A DNA stretch of 64,000 bases from Siphlonurus alternatus (GCA_949825025.1 OX463783.1:14295628-14359627); one strand, 5' to 3'. Positions 25,350-37,190 are shown, counted from the first letter of the stretch. Notes: generated by a model from the sequence alone, not told the origin. Program-made: numbers and translations.

Positions 25350-27670
25350 ATGGCTGGAGGTAACTTCCTACACAAGGTGGACGTGCCCACCAAGAAGGCA
25401 ACGTTTGCAATGGGCTGCTTCTGGGCACCAGACTCTCTGTACGGAGCCACCAAAGGAGTCATCAGGACCAGGGTGGGGTACACAGGAGGCACCAAGGTTG
25501 GACCAACCTACAGGAGCTTGTAAGTCCTATCAGAATTCAAAACCTCAGGACGATGAAATTTACCCCTGCTTTAATTGTGAGCATTGTCATGCAGCCCATG
25601 GAGGCATGGTGGACTAAAACGCTTTGGGGATGGCTAGATTTAATGCTATATTCTCACCTCCCTCAAAATTGTAAATCTGAAGCTCCATCATAATTATAAG
25701 ACAGTGGGTAAAGTCCGTGCTGTCCCGAAATGTACAGTGTGTTATAACCAAAAGTCTTTTGCATGATCATACCGAGTCAAAGTACCATATTTATTACCTG
25801 TAATCTTTCTAGATTATAAGTAAATCATATAAAACAACTCAAAGCAATTTACAGACCCCACAATTTAGAAAGCTCATGAATGCGCAATCTCAAAGAAATG
25901 ATGTTACAGTTAAGACAAGATAGCCCTTTTTTTTTTTCTTGGAATTTTAAGTAATAATATTTTAGTACAGTACATAAATTGAGTTTTAAAACATTTAGAA
26001 AAATAAAGTGTCATGATATTTTCATGCACATTTTAGAGTAACTGACATTACACCTTAAAATTATTTAATAAATTTATAACTACGTAGGGAGAATTTACAA
26101 CAATATCTGCTCTGGCTGACTTGATGTTTCTGCTTACAGAGGTGACCACACAGAGGCCATCGACATTGACTTTGACCCCACCGAGATCTCTTACGATGAC
26201 CTGCTGGCTTTGTTTTGGAAGCATCATGACCCAAGCTCTCCCAGCTCTAAACAGGTGGGCTTTTTACTACAGTACCACTATTTTTCATCTCATTGTTTAT
26301 TTTATTTTTTAATCTATTTGGTCATGACACTCATAAAATACAATTTTTTTTTCTTGTACTGTGTATTCTAAAATTGTGGCAAAAGTAACATTAAAATAAC
26401 AGAACAAAGAAATTAAGACAAAATTTGACCAAATTTATTTTCACTCTACATTTTATACTAAATTATGTTTATCAAAACAAAAAATATTCATCTTTCTAAA
26501 TTTGTATTTTTCAAATTTTGCCCGGAAATGTAAGCTCACCCTAATGAACCAATCAACCTGCAATAATTATAAGCCTATGTTTGACTAATCCCACTGCAGT
26601 ATAATCCTTTAGAGTACTGATCACAATGAAACCAAGACATTTTAGCTCCTATGATCTAATTGACCAATCAGGCTGCAGGAATTAAGCTCATGTTTCTGAC
26701 TGACCAATCCCTTCACAGTACTCTTCGTTTATTTACTACCATGACGAGGAGCAGAAAGAGAAAGCTGAGGCCACTCTGAAGGCAGGAGAGGCGGCCACCA
26801 AGAAGCGATACCTTACTCAGGTCATCCCTGCCACCGAGTTCTACGAGGCAGAGGAGTGAGTATCTAGAGTCAGTCTAGAATAGAATATAGAATAGAATAT
26901 GAATACATATATGGGAATAGATAAGCGGTGGGGGGTTAATGGAAAATGCTGTATGATTTTTAATTATTTTGTATGATTGTAATTATTTTGGGGCTTCAGC
27001 AAACTGGGAAACTCTCCTCAGTTATTATTCCAGCTATTTTAGTACTGTGTAACAATGGTTTATGTAATATTTTTTTTTTACTTGGAACCTATTACATTTG
27101 ATGAACTAGAATTAGCTGATGAATCATAACTGCGGTATTCTGAGTAACAGCCTTTCATAAATTTCCGATTGACTTTAAATTAATATTAATTTTGTCTCAT
27201 ACATAGAACCACGTGTTGCAAATTTGTATCTTTACTTTCTTTTCTTTTCATTTTGTTTATATCATCTCTTATATGGTCACATTAAAGAATGCATTGTTGA
27301 TAAATACAGTAGTTATACATTATAGTTATAATCATGGAGGCTAGCAGCTCATTATTCCAGACACATTAGACACATTGTGTGACCAATAATTCTGTCACAG
27401 TAGTTTCTACAACCTGTGTATTCCCATTGCAGCTACCACCAAAAGTACCGCCTCCAGCAGCTGCGAGAACTAACGAAGGTCCTCGGACTGAACTCTCGCG
27501 AAGACTTGGTCAACTCGCACATCGCTGCCCGTCTGAATGGTTACGTCGTGGGTCTCGGAGGAGTGAAGCAGTTCGACGAGGAGGCACCAAAACTTGGCCT
27601 TACCGGAGAACTAGCTGCAGAATTCCGTAAATTTGTTGTAAAAAACGAGGGGATGGGATTGCATTGTTAA
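25350..27670 (+). CDS. MsrA: Peptide-methionine (S)-S-oxide reductase, four exons
   Basis: Reduces the S-epimer of methionine sulfoxide in proteins and free methionine, using an active-site cysteine recycled by thioredoxin. Coding exons 25350-25519, 26140-26254, 26719-26855 and 27433-27670 join in frame with GT/AG borders to 219 codons, a normal length for the family. The start ATG lies four bases after an AG (25345-25346), so an untranslated first exon probably lies upstream. The catalytic motif GCFWAPD is at residues 25-31 and is followed by RVGYTGG. HTEAIDIDFDP and FWKHHDPSSP are the usual conserved blocks. The product ends GLHC, which offers a possible resolving cysteine. GCFWAPD differs from the GCFWxxE of most bacterial and mammalian enzymes and marks a divergent animal subgroup. 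No mitochondrial targeting leader is evident from this start. The gene converges on DNAAF4. Confidence 0.96.
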
Positions 27671-28964
27671 AGATATCAAAATTATAATGTTATAAAAAAC
27701 ATAATATGGAAGAATTTTAAAATAATTATTGTCTTTTAATCTAAAATTAATTATTTGTTTTGCAAATTCTCTTACAATTACATTCTTTATAACAAATATC
27801 TCTTTTTGCAATATATCATACATGCAATGTACGTATTGTTACTATTTTTTATTTTTACATATCTTCTTCATTGAATACCTCATGCTTTTACTTTTTAAAT
27901 ACTTCCATATTGATTACATATGGCTGATTTAATTTGTGATTTTTGTAAGGATCCGATGAAAATATTAAATTAATATGTTCATGAATTTAAAAGCGTATAT
28001 AATTATGTTGATGAACTCTTTCTAGAAATTAAATTCATTTTCTGAATGTTTTTGTTGCTTTCAAAATGTTAAAATGTTTTAAAAAGAAAAATATAAATTT
28101 ATAATAATAAATTCAATTTAAAATTTATGAAGTCACATCACAAGTATTATTGTAATTTCACATAGAAGGATTTTTCTTAATGTACCACAAAAAATAATGA
28201 ACACTACTAATTAAAACTGTAAAATGTTTGCCATGAGAAAATTCACAAATTTCGTCTTGTATTAGTTTCAAGTATTGTTGTTTTTTGTCGCAATAATGAC
28301 TATGCATATTTATACTCTTACGTACATGCGGCGGTGCTCCGATGCAATACATTTTCCATTGTTGTTTACATATTACATTGCAAAGACAACGGCACTAATT
28401 TTCTGTATAAAATTGGATTTATATAAAAGCATTTTATCAAAAAAATATTTTTTAGTAGTGAAAAAAAAAAGAAGAAAATAAATATATATGAAATACTTTT
28501 ACTATCACTGCAATATGAATTAGAAATTTAATTGCATCAGGTTTTATTATCAATAAAAAATTACAAAATATTAAATTTACATATTTTTATTTACAGCATT
28601 AGAGAGGATACTTCTCATTTTAATTAGATACAACACTTTAACACATTAATTATTATATATAATCATACATCAGAATGTAAAAGCATTTAACTACAAAAAA
28701 ACATTGATACAAATCTAAACCTCATACACTTTTATCTCAATGGTACTCGAAGACTACAGTTACATCACATTTTGTGCTGCTCCGTTAATTAATATTTAAA
28801 GGGGGGTGAAGTTTTACAATGGGTTTAAAAGGTTAAAACATATTAAAAAAAAAATTGCAGCAGGGAGGGGTCAGGTATAATCAATACAAAATATAAAGTG
28901 CATAATGTCTGCTCATCTTAAATTAAAATTGCAGCTGGACTCTTAGCTTGACTGGCTTCAGTTT
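27671..28964. other. Intergenic space between convergent MsrA and DNAAF4 3' ends
   Basis: AT-rich with no gene. Possible polyadenylation signals are AATAAA at 28106-28111 for MsrA (plus) and the minus-strand AATAAA at 28586-28591 or 28543-28548 for DNAAF4. Open frames here (27611-27932, 28158-28481) have no motif and are not supported. Confidence 0.5.
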
Positions 28965-31900
28965 CTAGTCTTCATCTTCGTCTTGTTCCTCCACCATTTG
29001 CTCTGCTCGTCTCAGGTCATCCCTGAGTTTTTCATCATCAGGGCACAGAGCCAGGGCAGCCTTCAGGTCAGGAATTCCAAGTAGAGGGGAGTTAAGTCGA
29101 CAGAGGGCAGCACCGCGGCGGGCGTGGCAGCGAGCTCGAGACTTGAGGTTGGAGGCGATCGCAGGAACTAGTAGCTCCAAGCCCTGGCGGTGCATAGAAC
29201 GTGAGTTAATTTGTCTATGAAATTATCTTTGTTGCTTATTGGCCATCTAATTCAATGCATGGGAGTACTTAAGTTTGTGTTTGGCCAGTGAGACTGTTAA
29301 TTATAAACTGTACGGACTGAGGATATAACATTACAACAAAAAACATATTAAATGTGAGATCGATCTTGCAACTAGCTGTTAAATGATCCTAGCAATTTTT
29401 TTTTCTTTGCTGTGATGTGAGAAAATTTAGCATGCATGTCCATCAACTGTGACACTATAACCAATCTTTGATTGATATTTGCAGTAGAAAATGTTTCTCA
29501 GGTGATCTCTTACAGACTCTTGTCCTGAACTTACGTTAGAACAGTCCTCAACGGCCTTGTGCAGGTTCCCGAGGGCCAGATGGGCGGCTGCTCGGTTGCA
29601 GAAAATGGCAGGTAGACGGCAGCCAAGCGAGAGAGCGTGAGAGTAGGCAGCCTCCGCTCCGAGAGCATTGCCGGCCCGAAGGAATGAACTGTTAACACAA
29701 TAAGGTTTGTATTTAATAACTGATATCAAGTTAACATTAAATCTTCTTGAAAATTGAGATAAAGCTGTTTGAAACTATGACTCATATTATTATGTCAGTC
29801 CATTAATTGAGCTTAATATTCCTTATGAAGGAATTGATAATTATAATTAACAGTTTATTTATTAATTTAATTGATTAGCAATTAAGATAAGCAAAAAAGA
29901 AAAAAATAACTCGCAAAATTTAACCTCATTCTGTTGGTAATTTTCTACCTTCTTACAAATATTAAGCTGTCATCAATAATTAATTAGCTTGTTTATTATA
30001 TTAATAAACATAATAACATAATTATGCATTATAGTTTTTTTAAATAGTGTATTTTGCTTGTTTTTCGACTATTTTAAGTTTTCACATCAGTTAAGGGTAA
30101 GATAACGCCACCAATGTTAAAAAAAAATTATGAAAAAAAAAATTATGAAAAAAAAAATTAAAATGTTCTCCTCTACACCCCCTATTTTAGTAGCTAAAAT
30201 ATCAGGTACACAAATAAGATCTAGTTTTTGAGTTATGAATTTTTGAAGTTGACTACTTTAACATGGAGGAATGGAACTCCCATGTTAAATTACTGTAGTC
30301 AAGTCAACGTTAAAAATTCATAACTCAAAAACTAGATCGTATTTGTATACCTGATATTTTAGCTACTGATGGGAGGTGTAGAGGAGAACATTTTAAATTT
30401 TTTTCATAATTTTTGTGTGAGGGATTTTTTTGAACATTGGTGGCGTTATCTTAATTACCCTTAACATATACAGAGTATATCAAATTACTTCCATCTTGTA
30501 TTATCTATACTAAAACATTGTAAGATTTATAAAGCACCTAATAGTTCAATAAGTTGTAGCTCACGTTATAATATCCACGTACTGTAAATTATAGATTTGG
30601 TTACTCACTCCCCCTTATCCTTCAGCCACTGTGGGTCCCTTTCTTCAGGTCTTAAATCCTCTGCACAGAAACCAGCAACTTTACGAGCCTCTGCTTGTTT
30701 TTGCAACCACTGAAATAAAAATACGGATGATTAGACATATAGTATAACTGCTATTTTTGTAACAACTTTTATTAATAGAGTTTAAAGAATACAGTATTAA
30801 AAAATAATTTTTGTAAAATTTATTCAAAACTTTTCATCCGTGAATTAATATATAGTATTTAGTATTGCAAATATTATATTATCAACAATGAACTACTAAA
30901 CATATACGCATTTATTGCTCTTAATTGACAATGCAATTCCTTAGTACCATGCAGTACATACTCTTTATATAATTTGATAAAGAAAGCTGTATAAGTTAAA
31001 GGAAAGGTAAATTACCTTATTCTTCTATTTAATAATTAACACACGTAATATATTGTACATGAAGGCCCATGGTTGATCAAATATATTAATTGTCATGTGC
31101 CTAAAACAGCCATAATATTATATTGACTATAGCTTGTTATCACTTAATTATCAGTGAAAAAATATTTATTAATTAAGAGTTATATATAAATTTGCAATAA
31201 TGAAATAAACCTTTTTGATCACCAGACTCTAATATTTGAGAAAATTAAAATATTACATACATACATAACATGAAGCCATATCCCTTTACGGGGTAAACCA
31301 GCAGCATTATTACCTCGGCCGTCTACAAATTGCCTTCCAAAGCACTCGATTCTTGCATACTCCACTTGCTTCAGAAATACTCATAACACTCTTTTGCCTT
31401 CTGCACTCTCTATTACACTGTGTACTTTTAACACTTCTGTTCTTCAAACATTCTGCAATCACATCCAACCAAACCTTTTTAGGTCTACCTAATCCTTTCA
31501 TGCCTTGCAATATTAACTTGATATAAAACAAAAAATGCAATTACTTCCTGTTCTTCGGTGCTGGTTGATTCTCTCTTTGGTGTTGGAAAATTCCTCGGGG
31601 TGAAACCAACTTCAATTTCTCCGTGACATCTTGGAGGAGGTAGTGGAACAGATTTCTTGACGACGGGTTTTTGTTTAGGTGGTGGAAATTTGGTGATGAC
31701 AGCTGTGTTCTTAGGTGTGACGGGGGAGATACATTTCGTGGGTTGTGAGGAGCCTGGTTTCCAAGAGTTGAGATCACAAATTGCCTCTCTGGTCATAATC
31801 TTCTTGTTTGTTTCAAGTTTTATTCTTTCTATTTCGTTGAGTCTGATTTGTTCTTGAACTGTTTGTCTTTCTAGCTTTGCTTGATTCTCTGTAATAGAAA

Positions 31901-32991
31901 TAGAAGGAGGTTTTCAAAAAGAGCATTATATTATATTCCTAATTTAGTTTTAGCATATTATAATGTTAGAAAGGTTAATTATTTCAGATATGGTGCATGT
32001 TAAATAATTAGAATATTTGAAACATTTGTTATTTTATTTTATAAATAAACTTGTCAAATTCATTTATAAACTAAAATTTTAAAATTAAAATACATAACTC
32101 TTTTTAATAGTTGCAATAAACAGCACAAAAAAATTCATTTTTTTCTGAGAAGTATTTTTACTGTTTTGATTCAAAATCTGTATCATAGTTAAAACATTGT
32201 TTGTTTTTTTAACCTCTCTATATATGTCATCTTTTCTCTGTATATTGTTATAATTAAATAAAAAAATAACTGATCAATCTTTTCCACATTAAGTAAAATA
32301 ATTATGAAATAAAATTCAGTAGATTATTTATCTTTATAAATATATCTAGTAAGAATTACAAGTAATTACATTAAGGTTGAATTAAAAATCTCTTAGTTGA
32401 TACTATATATACTTCCATTCTGGTCACTAGAATTTTGCTTGGCTTACACACAAAGGTCAATGACTTACCCAAGAGCTGCGTTCTCCTGGTCTTTGCCTCC
32501 TCGTGTGCTCGACTCAGCGCTGCCTCCCTCACTTCCTTCTGCTCCTCCCTCGAGAGTTCCGCGATGAGTCTCGGCCATTCCTCCGCCTGAGCCTTCCTCA
32601 GGGTGAAGACAGCGACACCGTCGCTCAGTGTGCACTTGCTGTCCTCGTCAACCACCGCAGCGTGGAGGAAGATCTCGCAGAGGTACGGAGTGAAGTGCAC
32701 CTGGACCATGAAATTGTTATGTTATCCAGAAGATGAGACTTCATATGAGATAGTCTAAGATTCAAAACTGACAATATACGTTTTCAGGAAGGGTCACTTA
32801 ATTTGCTGGTAATAAAGTCAGACAATGAACTTTAATGAATTAAAACAAAAATATTAAATATAATTGCCAGTTTTGATTCTAGACGATCGATCGTGTCAAC
32901 ATCATCAATCATTCATTCATCGTGTATATTATGTATTTTAAGTATTTTATTTTAAGTAATTAAGAAATAAGAAATATATTAAAAAATATCA

Positions 32992-33080
<89 letters not shown>

Positions 33081-33833
33081 TTATTAGTCTTTTATTAAAC
33101 ACAGAAAGTGTACATATTAACAGCACTAGAAACATACATTATAGAAAAACATTACAATAGAACACATAAAACATACATACAAAACATATATAATAGTTAC
33201 AGAATAATAGAACAATAGAAAATGATAATAAAACAATATAAAATAAAATAACAGATGATACTAACAGCCTGTTACATCATAATAATAATATATCATATAT
33301 ATAATCACATATATAAAACAAAATATGACATAGAAAATAGATAGAATAAAAAAAAAACTTATTGCTTCATGCTATTCAAAATCTATAGACTATATGAAAT
33401 CTCCCCTGGCATAATCGCTAATAGGCTTAATTCTAGATTTACAGATATTTAAATGATATTGGCTACAATATTCATTACATAATTTACATACACAAGATTG
33501 TTCAGCTTTATGATAACCAGAAGATTTACAAATTAGATGGTGGAAGCCGCGGCCCCAGCTAACACACTTTGTCTGGCCAGTGGCAGGCCCAAGGTGGGCA
33601 CTGTGGGCAAGCGTCGGGCAACTGGCAGCCCACAGTCTGCCGAACGTCGGCCCGCTTCCCGGCAGCTGCGTGTAAGCTGCCACTTTTGCGGGCCGAGTTG
33701 GGGAGACTTTTGGGTAGCCCGAGCACTTGGGCATGCCGTATGGGGCACGGTTTTTGCCCCCATATGGCATGCAATAACTTTGGGACTTAGAATTTTCAAA
33801 ATTTTTCCTGACAAACTTTAATTTTTTTTCTTC

Positions 33834-33865
<32 letters not shown>

Positions 33866-35821
33866 TATTATTATTTAATTATTATAAACAATAAAATTTA
33901 AAAATTTAAATTAATTTCTTAATTAATTATTTTAATTTTTTCTAACTATATTTAATTATATTATAAAATTTTGCACAACTTGATTGTTTTATGTGAAATA
34001 CGTAAATAAGTAATTTATACTTATTTAATGTAAATATTTAGAAAATATGTAAAGAATATATATTACGAATGAAGAAAGGAAAATAAAGAGGGACATTCAC
34101 AAAGCACTTTAACCCCCACTTTAGCCCCGATTTTTAACCCTGGTGCTAAACATGGTACTAAACCAGGGGCTAACCATGTTAAGCTCATAGCTTAGCACCA
34201 TGTTTAGCACCAGGGTTAAAAATTGGGGGTTAAAGTGCTTTGTGAATGTCCCCCAAAAAGTTTTGTGAGTACGCTGCCATTTTTCGAAGAGCCGTCCGAG
34301 TCGCGTCTGAGTTTAAGAGATGCCAACTGCAGCGCGGAATTACACTTAAATTTTGTAACAAAGTTGTCCTTAAAATCCCGTTATGTAGTAAAAAAATATA
34401 TTTAAAATAACATTTCAGGACATTTCTAAGTTTAATATTAAAAGAAAATCGAACAAATTGCGTTGTTCATTAAGTAAAATTAGGTTACGTATACAGTGAA
34501 ATTTTGGTTAGGTTGGTGCTTCTGATAACGGAATTCACTAGCAGCCATTTTTCAACCACTCCACTCAGTTCGTCAGTTGTACTTAGAGAAGTGGAGAGAG
34601 AGCATCGTCACAGCGCACCTTCAAGTTAATTTTACAATCCTGAGTTTTACTTAATATATTTTTAAAATAACCTTAATCAAGAAAAATTTAATATAATTCT
34701 TAATCAAACCTGACGCTACCATAACGAAAACCTATGTCCTGAAGAAATGAAAGTAAAATAGACCTGACAAAATTCTATGACACAAACAGAAACTCGACCT
34801 ATAAACGCAAAATAAAGTTAAGTACATATACACAAAGCAAATTATAATAACTACTGAAATAACAATAATATTGCAAAATTAATAATTATCTAATATTAAA
34901 TTATATGTAAGCAAAAGCGTGGCCAAATATTCACGCTCCTGGGGCAGCCCACCCGGGCCCCAACGACAACCCGATGACCAAAAAGTGGTGGGGCCAGGCG
35001 AGGCAGCCCTCCGTGGGCCAAGCGGGCAAGCCCACCTTTGGCCAAACCACGGCCAGAAATTATGTGTTAGCTGGGCGTGAACAGCCTGGCGAGTTAAAAC
35101 ATTTCTAACATTGGATCTATCCAATTGGGGCAGACACCAATGTTTACATGTCATAGCATCAGTGCTGTAAAACTCAGGATTAATATCCTGAGCTTTTTGA
35201 TTCCTGACAGCTATAAAATTGGAATATTGATCTGTCGTTGGAAGTTTAAACATTTCTTTGATTTCTGTAATAAAATAATTGGAATCTATCAGTTTATAGG
35301 CCAGTCTAGTTTCGGTAAATTTTGACAGACACAGTAATCTTTTAACAAACATGGCTTTTACTGATTCTAATTTATCAAAATCGGATACAGATAAATGAGG
35401 CCATACAATTTCAATACCATAAGTAGCCACAGGGGCGACTTTTAAATTGAATAGTTTGAGCCCTGTTTTGACGGATAGACCAGACAGCCCTGAGATAGTG
35501 TACATAACAGTGATAGCGTTCTTACATCTTTCTGTTATATGTTTAGAAAAAGAATGCCCTGTCATTTGAAGTATTATGCCAAGATATTTAAATGAATTTA
35601 GAAATTCAATCTTTTGACCGTCACAATAAATTTCATCGTTTTTGCATAACGGTCCGCCTCTTCTAAACTTAACAACCTTGGTTTTCTCTGTGTTAATTTC
35701 TAGACCATTTGTTTTGGCCCAGATGGATAGATTATTTAGCGCTTTTTGTAGCTTGACTTTGCTCTTTGAAATAATAGCAAGATCATCTGCATATATAATA
35801 TACTACAGATAATTTGTAGAG

Positions 35822-35863
<42 letters not shown>

Positions 35864-36288
35864 CTACAGATAATTTGTAGAGTTATTTAAATTAATGCAT
35901 GGCATGATGTATGCATGGCTTATAAATTAAAAAAAAATAATAAAATAAAAAATATGATAATAATTATTTATAAAAGTGCTACATATATATAATTATGAAG
36001 GGGAAAAGGAGTATTGTAATGAATTAATTTTATTAATAAAAATTGCAGTGAAAAAAAAAAACTTATAAAAGTTTCTCTTATAAAATATATAATATATATT
36101 ATCGTCATTTGCACAAAAGAAGGGCGGGGGATCGATGCATGGAGAATTTAATTAATCTCGCTTACCTTAATGTAGTTCTCAGACGTGAAGATGTCACATT
36201 TGGAAGGGTGGACATCTTTTAATGGTAATGTGATAATTACAGTGCTATCTGTTTGACTCCAAACATAATCTTTAACAAATATTGGCAT
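28965..36288 (-). CDS. Dnaaf4: Dynein axonemal assembly factor 4 (DYX1C1), six exons
   Basis: A cytoplasmic co-chaperone that helps pre-assemble the outer and inner dynein arms of motile cilia and flagella, working with HSP90/HSP70. Coding exons, in order on the minus strand, are 36288-36166, 32700-32469, 31888-31545, 30709-30609, 29688-29535 and 29183-28965. All borders are GT/AG and phases agree, giving 390 codons against about 420 in human. Exon 1 ([17 protein letters not shown]...) and exon 2 ([20 protein letters not shown]) form the p23-like CS domain. Exon 3 has a charged helical region and the conserved [19 protein letters not shown]. Exons 4-6 carry the TPR domain: [26 protein letters not shown] and [10 protein letters not shown], and end EEQDEDED. 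In insects the expected sites of action are sperm flagella and chordotonal sensory cilia. Intron 1 is swollen by nested transposons, and introns 3 and 4 hold a LINE remnant and a MITE. An X-box match lies upstream. Confidence 0.95.
30095..30460. mobile_element. TTAA-flanked MITE, family F copy 1 (366 bp)
   Basis: Flanked by TTAA at 30091-30094 and 30461-30464. The ends are GGGTAAGATAACGCCACCAA and its near-complement TTGGTGGCGTTATCTTAATTACCC, and the arms match through GTTCTCCTC, TAGCTAAAATATCAGGTA and TTGAGTTATGAATTTTT. It lies in DNAAF4 intron 4. The terminal (G)GTAnAGATAACG resembles family E, so the two may share a transposase source. A decayed copy is at 49189-49510. Confidence 0.87.
31255..31509 (-). 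pseudogene. 3' remnant of an RTE-like LINE reverse transcriptase
   Basis: In DNAAF4 intron 3 the minus strand encodes [19 protein letters not shown] and, later, [13 protein letters not shown] before a stop. This pattern, GRPKKxW followed by a Trp in the last dozen residues, is the usual C-terminal tail of RTE-like and related LINE proteins. The sequence downstream ends in ATGTATGTATGTA, a plausible 3' tail. No reverse transcriptase core is present, so the copy is strongly 5'-truncated. It joins DNAAF4 exon 3 at 31545 with very little space. Confidence 0.65.
32994..33073. repeat. (TA)n tract at the LINE 3' end
   Basis: Nearly uninterrupted TA repeat directly beyond the 3' end of the minus-strand LINE. 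It may be an insertion target or a tail-derived microsatellite. Confidence 0.9.
33074..33553 (-). pseudogene. LINE 3' part: C-terminal Cys/His motif and 3' untranslated region
   Basis: Minus-strand frame ending at 33390 carries [20 protein letters not shown] and then [16 protein letters not shown], a Cys/His cluster typical of the C-terminus of several non-LTR retrotransposon clades. The 3' untranslated region runs to a terminal AATAAAAGACTAATAATAAT at about 33075-33094. This is the downstream half of the element whose reverse transcriptase lies at 35076-35812; the two are separated by an inserted element (33554-35075). A short second copy of the same 3' end is at 40060-40096. Confidence 0.8.
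33554..35075. mobile_element. 1.5 kb non-autonomous DNA transposon inside the LINE
   Basis: The ends are inverted repeats CCCAGCTAACACA and TGTGTTAGCTGGG, followed inside by TCTGGCC and its complement. Both terminal 200-300 bases are strikingly GC-rich (many GGGCA, GGCCA and GGCAAGC words), whereas the middle is AT-rich. It interrupts the LINE reading frame. No convincing target-site duplication was found and no transposase frame is present. Open frames in the GC-rich ends overlap on both strands and are not regarded as genes. A separate MITE (34088-34254) sits inside it. Confidence 0.8.
34088..34254. mobile_element. Palindromic MITE, family G copy 1
   Basis: The ends GGGACATTCACAAAGCACTT and AAAGTGCTTTGTGAATGTCC pair, and the arms continue through TTAACCC(C/T)..TTTAGC and AACCCTGGTGCTAAACATGG. 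It is nested within the 1.5 kb element. A short copy is at 55471-55555 and a relative with GGGGCATTCACA ends is at 52913-53052. Confidence 0.88.
35076..35812 (-). pseudogene. LINE reverse transcriptase fragment (catalytic YADD to thumb)
   Basis: On the minus strand, from 35812 downward, the frame reads [20 protein letters not shown], containing the YADD catalytic box of reverse transcriptases, then [12 protein letters not shown] and [12 protein letters not shown]. These are the conserved blocks after the catalytic site in non-LTR retrotransposons. The region after that ([16 protein letters not shown]) is the usual thumb and connection segment. The 5' end is lost exactly at a TA-rich tandem duplication (35792-35889), and a stop lies just upstream. 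The 3' half continues at 33553 after the inserted transposon. The clade was not determined; the Cys/His C-terminus and AT-rich 3' repeat tail limit the choices. It lies in DNAAF4 intron 1, same strand as the gene. Confidence 0.88.
35792..35889. repeat. Tandem duplication with TA tract at the LINE 5' break
   Basis: The unit containing AATATACTACAGATAATTTG then TAGAGTTATTTA occurs at 35792-35828 and again at 35852-35889, separated by (TA)n. It marks the 5' truncation point of the LINE, so it may reflect the integration event or later slippage. Confidence 0.85.
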
Positions 36289-36490
36289 TAATATGTAAAT
36301 AAAAAAAGTTCAGTGTTTGAGGAACAAAATTAAATGTTTGGAGTGTTTTTATAACAAAAGTTGAAATGTAAATATGAATAAATTAATTTTTCTTAGACGC
36401 CAACACAATTATTAATTGATATATATATATACTGCCAATGTCATTTATATTTATGAAAGTCAAATTATGTTGTTGAAAAATGTCCACTCC

Positions 36491-36504
36491 GTTGCCGGGG
36501 AAAT
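36491..36504 (-). promoter_or_regulatory. X-box (RFX-type) match upstream of DNAAF4
   Basis: The minus strand reads ATTTCCCCGGCAAC, which fits the X-box consensus RYYNYY-N(1-3)-RRNRAC at every position. It lies about 200 bases upstream of the DNAAF4 start codon on the same strand. In animals, RFX factors bind such sites in promoters of cilium genes, and in Drosophila RFX together with the Fox factor fd3F drives dynein-assembly genes. No clear Fox site was recognised beside it. The match is exact, but one degenerate 14-base motif can occur by chance. Confidence 0.6.
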
Positions 36505-37055
36505 TCAACTGCGTCGACTGCGTAGCTAGTGACATCTATGAGTTAAAAATTTGAAACTAACAGAACTTTGCGTACGGTGCTGCTTGTATGGGTAAAGTTG
36601 TAACTATTTTAAAGTGGGAAAATTGAATGCAAAAAAATTTCAAATTTGATTTTAGAATTCTTCGCAACCTTTCTAACTTTTTATACTTTGTCCCAGAATT
36701 TTATGTTTGATATTATAGAGCAATAAATATTGTTGTATAAACATGCTATTTTTCTTAAAAGTTAAATTAATAGTTGAATCAAAATAAGTAAAACTCTTAA
36801 TATAGTCTTTTTGTTTGTTTGTTTCAATTATGATTTTTGGCTCCTTTGCTAATTAACATGGACATACCCCAATCAATAAACATTAAATTAATGTTTTTAA
36901 ATTGTGTGCCCTTTAACACTGAACATATACTAATTAAGTTTTAAATAATTGAATTTCTCAACATATAGTGGCTTAATTTAAATGGAACTTAATTATGTCT
37001 GTTATTAGGTAAATAAAATAAATAAATCAGAGGTGCTTATATTTCCTAATATATA

Positions 37056-37190
37056 TGATGGCCAGGCGATCAAATGGGTGTAAAACCTTTGTCATTTATA
37101 AGGTTGGTTTCTTAATTATCTGATCTGATTTCACTTATGACAACCTGTGTTGAAAATGAATCTTCAACCTATTTGATCGTCAGGCCTTCA
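37056..37190. mobile_element. TA-flanked MITE of 135 bp
   Basis: The ends TGATGGCCAGGCGATCAAA and TTTGATCGTCAGGCCTTCA are inverted repeats, with TA on both sides. The arms extend further with decreasing match (GGGTGTAA against TTCAACC). No frame. Confidence 0.78.

Noticed and set aside
27379..27630. 83-residue plus-strand frame in the last MsrA exon region
   Set aside because: Shadow of the true MsrA frame, which is fixed by the exon phases.
33533..33821. Overlapping open frames on both strands, GC-rich
   Set aside because: They lie in the GC-rich end of the 1.5 kb inserted transposon and span its junction with the LINE; high GC alone keeps all frames open.
34879..35565. 228-residue minus-strand frame taken as one protein
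   Set aside because: A chimera: the first part is LINE reverse transcriptase, the last part runs into the inserted element below 35076.
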